A stretch of 64,000 bases of DNA, from assembly GCA_029259845.1 (NCBI GenBank), contig JAJDEI010000026.1, forward strand, positions 62,001 through 126,000, given 5' to 3'. Below, one piece after another: positions 40,833 through 49,697 of this stretch. The number at the start of each line of letters is the position of its first letter. The first letter of the stretch is position 1. The stretch is from Planctomycetaceae bacterium. GTDB taxonomy: Bacteria; Planctomycetota; Planctomycetia; Planctomycetales; Planctomycetaceae. Below the pieces are notes generated by a model. That model was not told where the DNA came from. It made no database searches and saw nothing but the letters and a program-made list of their open reading frames with translations. A program made the position numbers and the translations under genes.

Positions 40833-43013
40833 ATGAGCTTTCTGACTCCTTGGTACCTGCTGGGCGCTCTCGCGGTCGGGTTGCCGCTTCTGTTTCACAT
40901 GATCCGGCGGACGCCGCGCGGCCGGCGGGCGTTCGGCAGCGTAATGTTTCTGGAGCCTTCGCCGCCGCGGATCACGCGGCGGAGCCGGATCGAGCATTGG
41001 CTGCTGCTCGTCCTGCGCTCGCTCGCTCTTTGCCTGTTGGCGTTTGCGTTCGCGCGGCCCTTCTTGCGAGTTACTGAGGAACAGGCGGCGGCGAGCGGAA
41101 CGGGTCGCGAGTTCGTGTTGCTGATCGACACCAGTGCCAGCATGCGCCGGGAGGGGGTGTGGAACGAAGCGGTCCGGCGCACGGAAGCACTGCTGGATGA
41201 GATGCGACCGCCGGATCGGGTGTCGTTGATCACGTTTGACAGGCAGTCGCAGGTGCTGGCGGACTTCAGCCAATGGACCTCACTGGACCCGGTCCAACGC
41301 GTTCGTGCGGCGAAGAGGTCGCTGCGTGAACGGTCGCCCACTTGGACTGCGACCGATTTGGGGCGTGCGTTGATCGACGCGGCAGAGCGGCTCGATGCCG
41401 CGGCACCTCGCGACGAGACACCCCGATCATCGACGATTATTGTCGTCTCCGACCTGCAGGCAGGGAGCCGGTTGGGGGCTCTGCAGGCGTATCAATGGCC
41501 GCGTCGGGTCCGGGTCCGGCTGGAACGGGTGGGGGCCGGCACATCGCCCAACAACGCCGGGTTGCAGCCAGTCGGCAGTGCGCAAACAGCCGCGGCGGAC
41601 GAGAGGGAGAAGGACGGCGCGGTGGGCGTTCGCATCCGGGTGACAAACGCAGCGAATTCCCGCCGCGAACAATTCACACTCCGCTGGGACGACGAGCCGG
41701 CGGCGGCTCCGCCAAGCGATGGCGATTCCGGTGAGCCGGACGGAGGACAGTTAGCGACTTCAATGGCGCCTCCCGTGATGGTCATCGTCCCGCCGGGGCA
41801 AAGCCGCGTTGTGCCGGTGCCTCCCCGCCCCGACAATTTGGATGCCTCACGTTTAAGGCTCGAAGGAGATGACCATAATTTCGACAATCGGTGCGACGTT
41901 CCTGTCGTCTTGCAACGGACGGTCTCCGTCGGCATCCTCAGCAACCATGCGGAGGATGATCCGCAAGGACTGCGGTACTACGTCGAGAAAGCGATGGGAT
42001 CCATTCCCGGACGGGCTGTTGAACTCCGCTCGTTGGACGACTTTATCGCTATCGCCAATGAGGACCGTGCCGCATGGCCCGAGTTGATGATCGTCGCCGC
42101 GTTACCCTCTCCTGAACAGGCGACCGTGCTGCGAAATCACTTGCAACAGGGAGGGACGCTACTATTCGTCCCGCTGAAAGCTGACGATGTTTCGTTCCTG
42201 TACGGACTCAACGGTATTGCTCCGGTCGCGGGAACGGAGGCAGCGGCCGGCAACGATGCGATGCTGATCGACATCGATTTTTCGCATCCCCTATTTGAAG
42301 CACTCGGTCAGCCGCGCTATTCAGACTTCACCAAGGTGCGGTTCTGGAAACACCGGACGGTCGACCCGGCGACCCTGCCGGACGTCCGGGTCGTTGCACG
42401 GTTCGATGACGGCGATGTGGCGATCGGCGAGACTTTCGTGGGAAAGGGGCGATGTGTGTTCTTTCTGTCCGGCTGGCATCCGGATGACAGTCAATTGGCG
42501 CTCTCCACGAAGTTCGTCCCCATGCTGAACGGTCTGCTCGACGACGCGGCGGGCATCGGGGCGACGAAAGCTCACTATGCCGTCGGGGACACCGTCAATC
42601 TCACGGTATTCGCCCGAAACGGTGGTCGCGTGACAGGAGTGCGGACGCCGGCGGGGGAACTGGTTCCCATCACCGCCGGGACAACGACGTTTCCCGAGAC
42701 CGGCCAGCCCGGACGATACCGTGTTGTTATTGCGGCGGCTAATGGCGACGAGCGGGAACGGGGCGAATTCGTCGTGAATCTCGATCCCGCTGAGTCACGT
42801 ACAGCACCGCTTGCGATCCAATCGCTCCGAGCCGCAAACGTCAATCTGGACATGACGCGAGGTGATGCTGTCGCGGCGGCCGAGGGATTGCGGCAACTGC
42901 GAGGGTCAGAACTGGAGAATCAGCAGAGTCTTTGGCGATGGCTGATTCTCGCCGCCATGCTGATGCTGCTCGCAGAGACCTGGCTGGCAGGCCGCACATC
43001 ACGGACCGGATGA
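40833..43013 (+). CDS. BatA-like membrane protein with VWA domain
   Basis: A 726-residue protein beginning with the BatA N-terminal region (MSFLTPWYLLGALAVGLPLL and LLLVLRSLALCLLAFAFARPF, two membrane helices), then a von Willebrand factor A domain whose MIDAS is LIDTSASMRR (about residues 97-106). The remaining 450 residues are periplasmic/external beta-rich and glutamine-amidotransferase-like (LRNHLQQGGTLLFVPLK). A final helix (WLILAAMLMLLAETWLAG) anchors the C-terminus. It probably works with MoxR and DUF58 in envelope maintenance. The ATG at 40833 is preferred because it starts exactly at the BatA helix. Confidence 0.9.
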   Translation: MSFLTPWYLLGALAVGLPLLFHMIRRTPRGRRAFGSVMFLEPSPPRITRRSRIEHWLLLVLRSLALCLLAFAFARPFLRVTEEQAAASGTGREFVLLIDTSASMRREGVWNEAVRRTEALLDEMRPPDRVSLITFDRQSQVLADFSQWTSLDPVQRVRAAKRSLRERSPTWTATDLGRALIDAAERLDAAAPRDETPRSSTIIVVSDLQAGSRLGALQAYQWPRRVRVRLERVGAGTSPNNAGLQPVGSAQTAAADEREKDGAVGVRIRVTNAANSRREQFTLRWDDEPAAAPPSDGDSGEPDGGQLATSMAPPVMVIVPPGQSRVVPVPPRPDNLDASRLRLEGDDHNFDNRCDVPVVLQRTVSVGILSNHAEDDPQGLRYYVEKAMGSIPGRAVELRSLDDFIAIANEDRAAWPELMIVAALPSPEQATVLRNHLQQGGTLLFVPLKADDVSFLYGLNGIAPVAGTEAAAGNDAMLIDIDFSHPLFEALGQPRYSDFTKVRFWKHRTVDPATLPDVRVVARFDDGDVAIGETFVGKGRCVFFLSGWHPDDSQLALSTKFVPMLNGLLDDAAGIGATKAHYAVGDTVNLTVFARNGGRVTGVRTPAGELVPITAGTTTFPETGQPGRYRVVIAAANGDERERGEFVVNLDPAESRTAPLAIQSLRAANVNLDMTRGDAVAAAEGLRQLRGSELENQQSLWRWLILAAMLMLLAETWLAGRTSRTG

Positions 43014-43597
43014 GCCGGGCCGGTGCACGATCCCAAATGCCTCCGTGCCCGTCCTTGGTCATGGGGAAGACCACGGATGGGCTCAGCGCGGCAGAGCCGC
43101 AACCAAAGGGGAGAGACCGCGGACGACGCTGATTTGGCGGATATGTGCGGATCATCAAAGGGACCGGGCTGTCACCGTTCACAGGTTGGACAACGCGGGT
43201 GGCCCAGCCGAATCGGCTGGGTGCCGCAGGCACAAGATGTTTCACACTCGGCCTGCGATTCGTCTGGAACGTCCGGATACGACGTGTGCGGCAGCTTGTC
43301 GTTTGGCGTCGGGCGGCTGGGGCGATGTTGCGGCGTCGAACACGTGTCCTCAGTTCGGGCATTGGGGCCGTGACGCGGTTCGTTTTTCGTCCACCGCCCC
43401 GGAGTCGCGAGCGGGTGACCACTCATCGATTTCCGATCGCCCCAGCCACTCCCACCATTGGACGGATGCACTTTGCTTCATCGTCCCCGGCGTATCCGTG
43501 CCCATTCGTGCCATCCGTGGTTACAATTTGGACAGCGACCGAAATACGTCCCCGACCGGATTCGTGATCGTGCGGAAGGGATTGGAAAGGCGGAGAG
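43014..43597. other. Gene-free stretch with repeat R5 copy 2
   Basis: 584 bases with no convincing gene. It includes R5 copy 2 (43197-43300), several short palindromes, and a repetitive CCACGGATGG/CCATCCGTGG pair (43070-43079, 43512-43521). TTACAAT near 43522 could be a -10 box for the DUF4175 gene. Confidence 0.6.
43197..43300. repeat. R5 palindromic block, copy 2
   Basis: Begins GGGTGGCCCAGCCGAATCGG and continues through GTGCCGCAGGCACA and GAACGTCCGG, all shared with the copy at 21315-21454. The right-hand end is less clear. Confidence 0.65.
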
Positions 43598-46500
43598 ATG
43601 GCAGAGTATCGACTGGCGCGTCGCGTCGGCGAAGTGGCCGACCGCCTGCAACGGCTGCGGACTCTAAAGAGGCGGTCGGTGCTGTGGTGCGCCGGTTGCG
43701 CAGGCGGTCTGTTGCTGCTGGCTGCCATTCTGTGGTCGCCCTCACCCGTGCTTTCCTTTCCGCTCATCACGGCGACCGGTGCCGTGCTGCTCATCACGGG
43801 TTGGCGTGCCGCGCGACGTCCGAGACCGAATCTGCATGAAGCGGCTGTTGCGATTGAACAGCGGTGGCCGAGTCTCGATTCGCGTCTGGTGACCTCCGTG
43901 GACCAACGGCCGGATGAAGACGCGGGCGGATTCGGCTTCCTCCAGCACGAAGTGATTTGCGAGTCGCTGTTGCACGCCCATCGGCACGATTGGGCGGAGA
44001 CCGTTCCGCGACGGGAGCTCTCGCGGGCCAAGTTGCTGCATCTGGTGAGTTTGTCGCTGTTCGTCGGATCGTTCGCGACGGCTGCATGGATGGCCCATGC
44101 GCGACCGGCATCCCGGGACGGCTCGCAGTTGGCGGACGCCTCTGCGACAGCAGGGGCGACGTACGACGTGACCATTGAACCGGGGGATGCGCTCATCGAG
44201 CGCGGCACCGACATCCTCGCCATCGCTCGTTTCTCCGGACGGATGCCGCGCGAGGTTGTGCTGAACGCGACCGATCCTGCCGGGAAGACGACATCGTTGC
44301 CATTCTCGCGCAGTCTCGATGATCCGCTGTTTGGCGGTCGCATTCCCCGGGTGCAGACGGACCTGTCCTATCATGTGACCATTGATGGAGAGCCGTCGCA
44401 AACGTATCGGATCGAAGTCTTCGACTTCCCACGGTTGGAACAGGCCGACGTCACGATTGTCTCTCCGGACTACACCGGCATGGCGGAGCAGACGATTGAG
44501 GACGTGCGCCGGGTGAGTGTGGCCGAAGGATCGCGGCTCACGCTCGCCTGCCGCTTCAACAAGCCGGTTGACGAGGCGGTCCTCCAACAAGACACCGGTG
44601 CCGCCCTCAAGCTGACGACAGGGGACAGCCCCAGTCGGATGGTCCACACGTTGACCTTCACGCCGAGCGAGAGGCAGGTGTTCAAACTCATTGCCATCGA
44701 CGCCGAGGGCCGCTCCAACAAGCATCCGCCGGAGTTTGTGTTCGACGTCATCCCCAATCAGCCGCCCGAATTGGCGGTCGCGTTTCCGGGAAAAGACGTC
44801 CGTGTCTCTCCGCTGGAAGAGGTGTCGCTGGAGGCGAGCGCTCAGGACGACTTCGGGTTGAAGGAGTACGGACTCATCTACCAGTTGCCGGACGGTGACG
44901 AGCGATTGCTCACACTGGGGAACGGAAGTGAGCGTGAGGGGAAGGTGCAATTCGCCCACCAGTTGGCAATGGAGGACGCGAAGGCCCGGCCGAATGAACT
45001 CGTGGCCTATTACTTCTATGCGGACGACGTCGGCCCGGACGGCGATCTGCGGCGGACGTTCAGCGATCTCTACTTTGCAGAGATTCGCTACTTCGATGAG
45101 GAGTACCGGCAGGCGAGTTCGTCGCAGGGGCAGCGGGGCGACATGCCGGCGAACACACCGAGCAGCCAGTTGCTGCAGTTGCAGCGGGACATCGTCAATG
45201 CGATCTGGAACCTGATTCGCCACGAACGGGGCGAGGAGCCGTCCGCCGAGTTCGCGGAGCAGTCGCAGACCGTTGCCGATTCTCAACGGCGGGCCATTGC
45301 GATGGGGCATGAGCTGCAGGTCACGCAGGAAGACATGTTGCAGCGGCAATTCCTCCAGCAGGCTCTCGATCATATGGAGATGGCGGCAGAATTCCTGGTG
45401 CGCGCGGCGGACGTTCCGTCTCTCGAACCGCTGCCTGAAGCACGCCGCGCGGCCCATGAGGCGTATCGGGACCTCGTGAAGTTGCAGGCCCGCGAACATG
45501 TGGTTCAACAGTCACAGTCATCGTCGCAAAGCCAGTCGGACAGCAGCAGCAGCGATCTCAATCGGCAGCTTGAACAATTGGAACTGGAGAACAACCGGAA
45601 CCGCTATGAGACCGAACAGCAGGACCAACCGCCCGCCGATCGGGAACAGTTGCAGGTCCTGAGCCGCCTCCGTGAGTTGGCGCGGCGGCAAGAGGGGCTC
45701 AACGACAAGATTCGCGAGTTGGACAACGCACTCCGGCCCGCGCAGGCCCCGCAGGAACGGGAAGAGACCGAGCGTCAACTCAAACGTCTGCAGGAGGAGC
45801 AACAACAACTGCTCCGCGACCTCGACGAGTTACAGGAGCGAATGCAAAACGACCAGAATCGGTCCCGTCTGGCGGACGCCCGCGAACAGGCGAAGGACGT
45901 CCGCGAACACGTGCGGCGAAGCTCGGAAGCACTCAAGAAGGGACAAACGTCTCGCGCTTTGGCGGAGGGAACGCGGGCCGAACGCCAACTCAACGAAATG
46001 AAGAACGAACTGCGTGAACAGACAGCCGGCCAGTTTGAAGACGCCCTGCGCGGACTCCGACAGGAATCGCGCGAGCTGGCCGAGCGGCAACGGCAGATCG
46101 CCGAAGATCTCACCGGCGGACCGGAACCGGAAGTCTCTGGTCCCCCCCGGCTCAAGGACGACGAATCAAACGACCTGCACAGACAATTCTCTCGGCAGCA
46201 GGAACGACTGGAGGCGTTGATGGACCGGATTGAGGAGGTGATTCGGGCGGCGGAGGCGAGTGAGCCGCTGCTGTCGAAGAAGCTCTACGACGCCGTGCGG
46301 GACACACGGTCCGATCGGCCCGCCGAGGCGCTGGCGATGGCCGGGCAGTTCCTGCGGCACGGCTTGAAACAGGAAGCCGCACGGGCCGAGGCACAAGCGA
46401 GAACCGGGATCGAGACGCTGCAGCAGGGGATCGAGCAGGCCGCCGCGAATGTGCTCGGCGACGAGGTGGAATCTCTCCGCCGGGCCCAACGGGAGATCGA

Positions 46501-47164
46501 CGGGCTGTCCCGAGCGATCGCCTCCGAATTCGAACAAACCACTTCCGAGCAGACGGATGAGTCGCAGCAATCGCCGTCGGAATCCCCCGACGCCAAGGGC
46601 GGGAACTCCGAGCCATCGCAGCCGGAAATAGAGGCGGACCAATCCGAAGGGCACCAAACCGACGAACAGAAATCCGGGGAGCAATCGCCTCCGGAGACAA
46701 ACGGCGGACGGCCGCCGACCAGTGGCGAACGTGCCGGTGAATCAACACGCAGTGCGCTGTCCGGCTTCCTGCCTGCCAATGAGACGGATGGTTCGGGCGG
46801 AGGTCCTCAGGCGGGGCGTGCCATCCGCCCGCTGACGGGAGCCGACTTTACTCAATGGTCGGACCGCATGCGGGACATCGAAGAGATGGTCGACGATCCG
46901 GATCTGCGAGCGCGGGTCGCACAGATTCGCGACCGGGCCCGGCAGGTGCGGATCGACGTCAAACGGCATTCGGCCACTCCTGACTGGGATCTCGTCAAGA
47001 CGGGCATTTACGGTCCGATGATCGAACTGCGGGACCGGCTGGCGGAGGAGATTCTTCGACGCGAGCCGTCCAATGAAGTCGTCCCGCTCGATCGCGATCC
47101 AGTGCCGGACCGGTACGCCGATTTGGTCGAACAATACTACCGCCAGCTGGGGAGTGGCCGGTGA
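43598..47164 (+). CDS. DUF4175-type large membrane/coiled-coil protein
   Basis: A 1188-residue protein with two or three N-terminal membrane helices (about residues 27-65 and 147-165), a beta-rich external part (about 180-450), and then a very long Gln/Glu/Arg-rich coiled coil (about 640-1000, for example RELARRQEGLNDKIRELDNA). A short conserved C-terminal domain ends in VEQYYRQLGSGR. It matches the DUF4175 pattern and usually follows MoxR/BatA genes in planctomycetes. The function is unknown; a scaffold bridging membrane and cell surface is plausible. Its TGA stop overlaps what must once have been a GTG start of the next gene, before repeat R6 was inserted there. Confidence 0.88.
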   Translation: MAEYRLARRVGEVADRLQRLRTLKRRSVLWCAGCAGGLLLLAAILWSPSPVLSFPLITATGAVLLITGWRAARRPRPNLHEAAVAIEQRWPSLDSRLVTSVDQRPDEDAGGFGFLQHEVICESLLHAHRHDWAETVPRRELSRAKLLHLVSLSLFVGSFATAAWMAHARPASRDGSQLADASATAGATYDVTIEPGDALIERGTDILAIARFSGRMPREVVLNATDPAGKTTSLPFSRSLDDPLFGGRIPRVQTDLSYHVTIDGEPSQTYRIEVFDFPRLEQADVTIVSPDYTGMAEQTIEDVRRVSVAEGSRLTLACRFNKPVDEAVLQQDTGAALKLTTGDSPSRMVHTLTFTPSERQVFKLIAIDAEGRSNKHPPEFVFDVIPNQPPELAVAFPGKDVRVSPLEEVSLEASAQDDFGLKEYGLIYQLPDGDERLLTLGNGSEREGKVQFAHQLAMEDAKARPNELVAYYFYADDVGPDGDLRRTFSDLYFAEIRYFDEEYRQASSSQGQRGDMPANTPSSQLLQLQRDIVNAIWNLIRHERGEEPSAEFAEQSQTVADSQRRAIAMGHELQVTQEDMLQRQFLQQALDHMEMAAEFLVRAADVPSLEPLPEARRAAHEAYRDLVKLQAREHVVQQSQSSSQSQSDSSSSDLNRQLEQLELENNRNRYETEQQDQPPADREQLQVLSRLRELARRQEGLNDKIRELDNALRPAQAPQEREETERQLKRLQEEQQQLLRDLDELQERMQNDQNRSRLADAREQAKDVREHVRRSSEALKKGQTSRALAEGTRAERQLNEMKNELREQTAGQFEDALRGLRQESRELAERQRQIAEDLTGGPEPEVSGPPRLKDDESNDLHRQFSRQQERLEALMDRIEEVIRAAEASEPLLSKKLYDAVRDTRSDRPAEALAMAGQFLRHGLKQEAARAEAQARTGIETLQQGIEQAAANVLGDEVESLRRAQREIDGLSRAIASEFEQTTSEQTDESQQSPSESPDAKGGNSEPSQPEIEADQSEGHQTDEQKSGEQSPPETNGGRPPTSGERAGESTRSALSGFLPANETDGSGGGPQAGRAIRPLTGADFTQWSDRMRDIEEMVDDPDLRARVAQIRDRARQVRIDVKRHSATPDWDLVKTGIYGPMIELRDRLAEEILRREPSNEVVPLDRDPVPDRYADLVEQYYRQLGSGR

Positions 47165-47332
47165 ATGCGTATCCGATCGCAGGGTCCGGGACATGAGAGT
47201 TCACTCAGGCACCCGGTGTCTCAATTCGGAAACGTCTCTTCCCGACGGAGACGGCCCAACATCCAAATCCCTCCGAAAAACTTCCGGCAAGACACCGGGT
47301 GTCTTTTCCGATTCGCGTAATGCGTATCCGAT
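47164..47332. mobile_element. R6 palindromic element flanked by 14-bp direct repeats
   Basis: The sequence AATGCGTATCCGAT occurs at 47164-47177 and again at 47319-47332. Between them lie 141 bases containing the inverted pair CACCCGGTGTCTC (47210-47222) and GACACCGGGTGTC (about 47291-47303). The direct repeats look like a target-site duplication. There is no open reading frame of its own. Confidence 0.75.
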
Positions 47333-49697
47333 GGCGATGCTCGTCGTGGGGGATCGCGAGTGGGCCGTCCCTGCTGCCGTAATCTTTGCGGTTGCAGTGG
47401 CCGTCCTGCTGAGGGCCTCCGTGCGGACGGGTGCCGGCCGTCGCACACGGGTGGGAGCCGCGTTGCCCAAGGCGATCGGTTTCGGACTGCTGGCGGTCTG
47501 TCTTGTCGACCCGCATTGGGCCGGCGTTCGCGCGAAGCCGGGAGAGAATCTGTTCGTCCTGCTGGCCGACGACAGCGCCAGTCTGACGATTCGTTCAGAC
47601 GATGGGCGGACACGCGGGCAGTCCCTGCGAGACGAATTGATGGCGACGGAATCCCCGTGGCAAGTTCGCCTGGCGCAGGACTTCGACGTCCGCAGGTATC
47701 AGTTCGATGCCCGGTTGTCGCATGTGGAGGCGTTCGACTCACTTGAATTCGCCGGCACGACCAGCGCAATCGATGGCGTGCTTGCCTCATTGGCCCAACG
47801 TTTCCGCGGTCAGCCTTTGGCGGGAGTGTTGCTATTCACTGACGGGAACTCGACCGATTCGGTCACAGCCAACGCTCGCGCAGCCGCAGGGGCGCACGAC
47901 TCGCTGCCGCCGGTCTATCCGGTCTTGCCACCGGTAACAGAAGTCCCGCCCGATTTGTCGATCACGCGGGCTTCGGTCAGCGAGACCGTCTTCGAGGACG
48001 CACCGGTCACCGTGCAGGCGGAAGTGGTCGCGCAGGGCGTGTTTGAGGAGGGGGTCGTTGTCGAACTGCGGGATGAGGCCGGGAATGTGATTGAACAAAC
48101 CGGCCGTCCGATCTCCGACGGTGAAACGTTGGCAGTCCGGTTTCAAGTTCGTCCGACACAGCCGGACTTGCGGTTCTACACCGTGCGTGTCATCGACGCG
48201 GCGGCTGCAGCGGCCGACTCCGGGGAGCCGCGGGCGAGCCGGGAAGCGACGCTCGCCAACAACAGCCGGGTCGTCGCAGCCAATCGCGAAGGCCGGCCGT
48301 ATCGAGTGCTCTATGTCGCCGGACGTCCGAACTGGGAGTACCGTTTCCTGCACCGGGCGCTGCGGCAGGACGAACAGGTGCAGTTAGTCGCGTTGATCCG
48401 GATCGCCCGCAAAGAAGCGAAGTTCGACTTTCGAGGCCGCGCGGATGAATCCAGCAACCCGCTGTTCCGGGGCTTCAAGAAGGATCGGGACGAGGAGACC
48501 GAATCGTACGATGAGCCGGTGTTGATCCGGCAGGGGACGCGGGACGAAGCCGAGCTGCGTGAGGGCTTCCCCCAGGAGCGGTCGCTGCTGTACGAGTACG
48601 ATGCGATCATTCTGGACGACGTGGAGGCGTCGTTTTTCACGCACGACCAGTTGGTGCTAATCGAACGGTTTGTGGCCGAGCGGGGCGGCGGACTGATGAT
48701 GCTGGGAGGGATTGGCACGTTCCAGCACGGCGGTTACGCACGGACGCCGGTTGCGGATGCGCTGCCTGTTTACCTCGACCGGAACCGAAGCGTCGCGGCT
48801 TTGCCTGCGGACGGGTTTCGGCTCACGCTGACCCGTGACGGATGGCTGCAGCCGTGGATGCGTTTGCGCAGCAACGAGCCGGACGAGCAACAGCGGCTGA
48901 GCGCGATGCCGTCGTTCGTCAGCGTGACACGGGCCGAATCGGTCAAACCGGGGGCGCGGGTGATGGCGCTGCTGGAAACCCCCCGCAGTCAATCGCGGCC
49001 GGCGATCGTGTCGCAGCGTTATGGGGCCGGGCGGACACTGGCGGTGCTCATCGGCGATCTTTGGCGGTGGCAACTGCGCCGCGCCGAGGGGGCGAATGAC
49101 GATCTGGCGAAGATGTGGCGGCAGAGCGTGCGCTGGCTGGTTGCGGACGTGCCGCGCCGGCTCGAAGTCAGCACGGCCCGTACCCAGAACGCCCCCCGAG
49201 CCGCGGTTGAGCTGGCGATTCGCGTTCGGGACCGCGAGTTTCAGCCGCAGGAGAACGCCGATTTGCACGTGGCCGTTCGGCAACCGGATGGTGAGCCGAT
49301 CTCCATCGTGGTGCAACCGTCGTTGGACGAACCGGGATTGTTCACCGGCTCCTTTGTATCGCGGCAGACTGGCGGATACCGGGCGGAAGTGACGTTGACG
49401 GATGCCGACGGTGAACCGCAAAGGACGGTTGTCGGCTGGACCAGCAACCCGGCCGCGGAGGAATTCCGGAACGTGGGCATCAACCGGCAGCGGATGGAAT
49501 CGCTGGCGGAGGAGACGGGGGGCGAAGTGGTTGCGATTGACGGCCTGGAGACGTTTGTCAGCAGTCTGCCGCTGCGCCGCGTGCCGATCACCGAAACCTG
49601 GACATCGCCCCTGTGGGACCGCTGGTGGGTGTTCCTGCTCGTGGTGGCGTGTTTGGCCGGAGAATGGGGCTTCCGCCGGCTGCGAGGACTGCCATGA
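47331..49697 (+). CDS. Membrane VWA / glutamine-amidotransferase-like protein
   Basis: A 788-residue protein. Two membrane helices (about residues 11-65) are followed by a VWA-like domain with ADDSASL (MIDAS-type DxSxS, about residues 81-87) and a beta-sandwich region. Next comes a class-I-glutamine-amidotransferase-like module around residues 440-480 (LIERFVAERGGGLMMLGG) lacking an obvious catalytic Cys triad. A last helix (WWVFLLVVACLAGEWGF) ends the protein. The start was probably GTG at 47161 originally (giving MNAYPMAMLVV). After the R6 insertion the frame must begin at ATG 47331 or 47337. Its TGA overlaps the next ATG (ATGA). Confidence 0.85.
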   Translation: MAMLVVGDREWAVPAAVIFAVAVAVLLRASVRTGAGRRTRVGAALPKAIGFGLLAVCLVDPHWAGVRAKPGENLFVLLADDSASLTIRSDDGRTRGQSLRDELMATESPWQVRLAQDFDVRRYQFDARLSHVEAFDSLEFAGTTSAIDGVLASLAQRFRGQPLAGVLLFTDGNSTDSVTANARAAAGAHDSLPPVYPVLPPVTEVPPDLSITRASVSETVFEDAPVTVQAEVVAQGVFEEGVVVELRDEAGNVIEQTGRPISDGETLAVRFQVRPTQPDLRFYTVRVIDAAAAAADSGEPRASREATLANNSRVVAANREGRPYRVLYVAGRPNWEYRFLHRALRQDEQVQLVALIRIARKEAKFDFRGRADESSNPLFRGFKKDRDEETESYDEPVLIRQGTRDEAELREGFPQERSLLYEYDAIILDDVEASFFTHDQLVLIERFVAERGGGLMMLGGIGTFQHGGYARTPVADALPVYLDRNRSVAALPADGFRLTLTRDGWLQPWMRLRSNEPDEQQRLSAMPSFVSVTRAESVKPGARVMALLETPRSQSRPAIVSQRYGAGRTLAVLIGDLWRWQLRRAEGANDDLAKMWRQSVRWLVADVPRRLEVSTARTQNAPRAAVELAIRVRDREFQPQENADLHVAVRQPDGEPISIVVQPSLDEPGLFTGSFVSRQTGGYRAEVTLTDADGEPQRTVVGWTSNPAAEEFRNVGINRQRMESLAEETGGEVVAIDGLETFVSSLPLRRVPITETWTSPLWDRWWVFLLVVACLAGEWGFRRLRGLP

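Noticed and set aside
43145-43567. A 140-codon plus-strand frame in the DUF4175 upstream gap
   Set aside because: It runs through the R5 repeat, and its composition follows the repeat rather than a protein.
43742-45508. A 588-codon minus-strand frame opposite the DUF4175 gene
   Set aside because: Antisense shadow of a coiled-coil coding region; no start signal or motifs.
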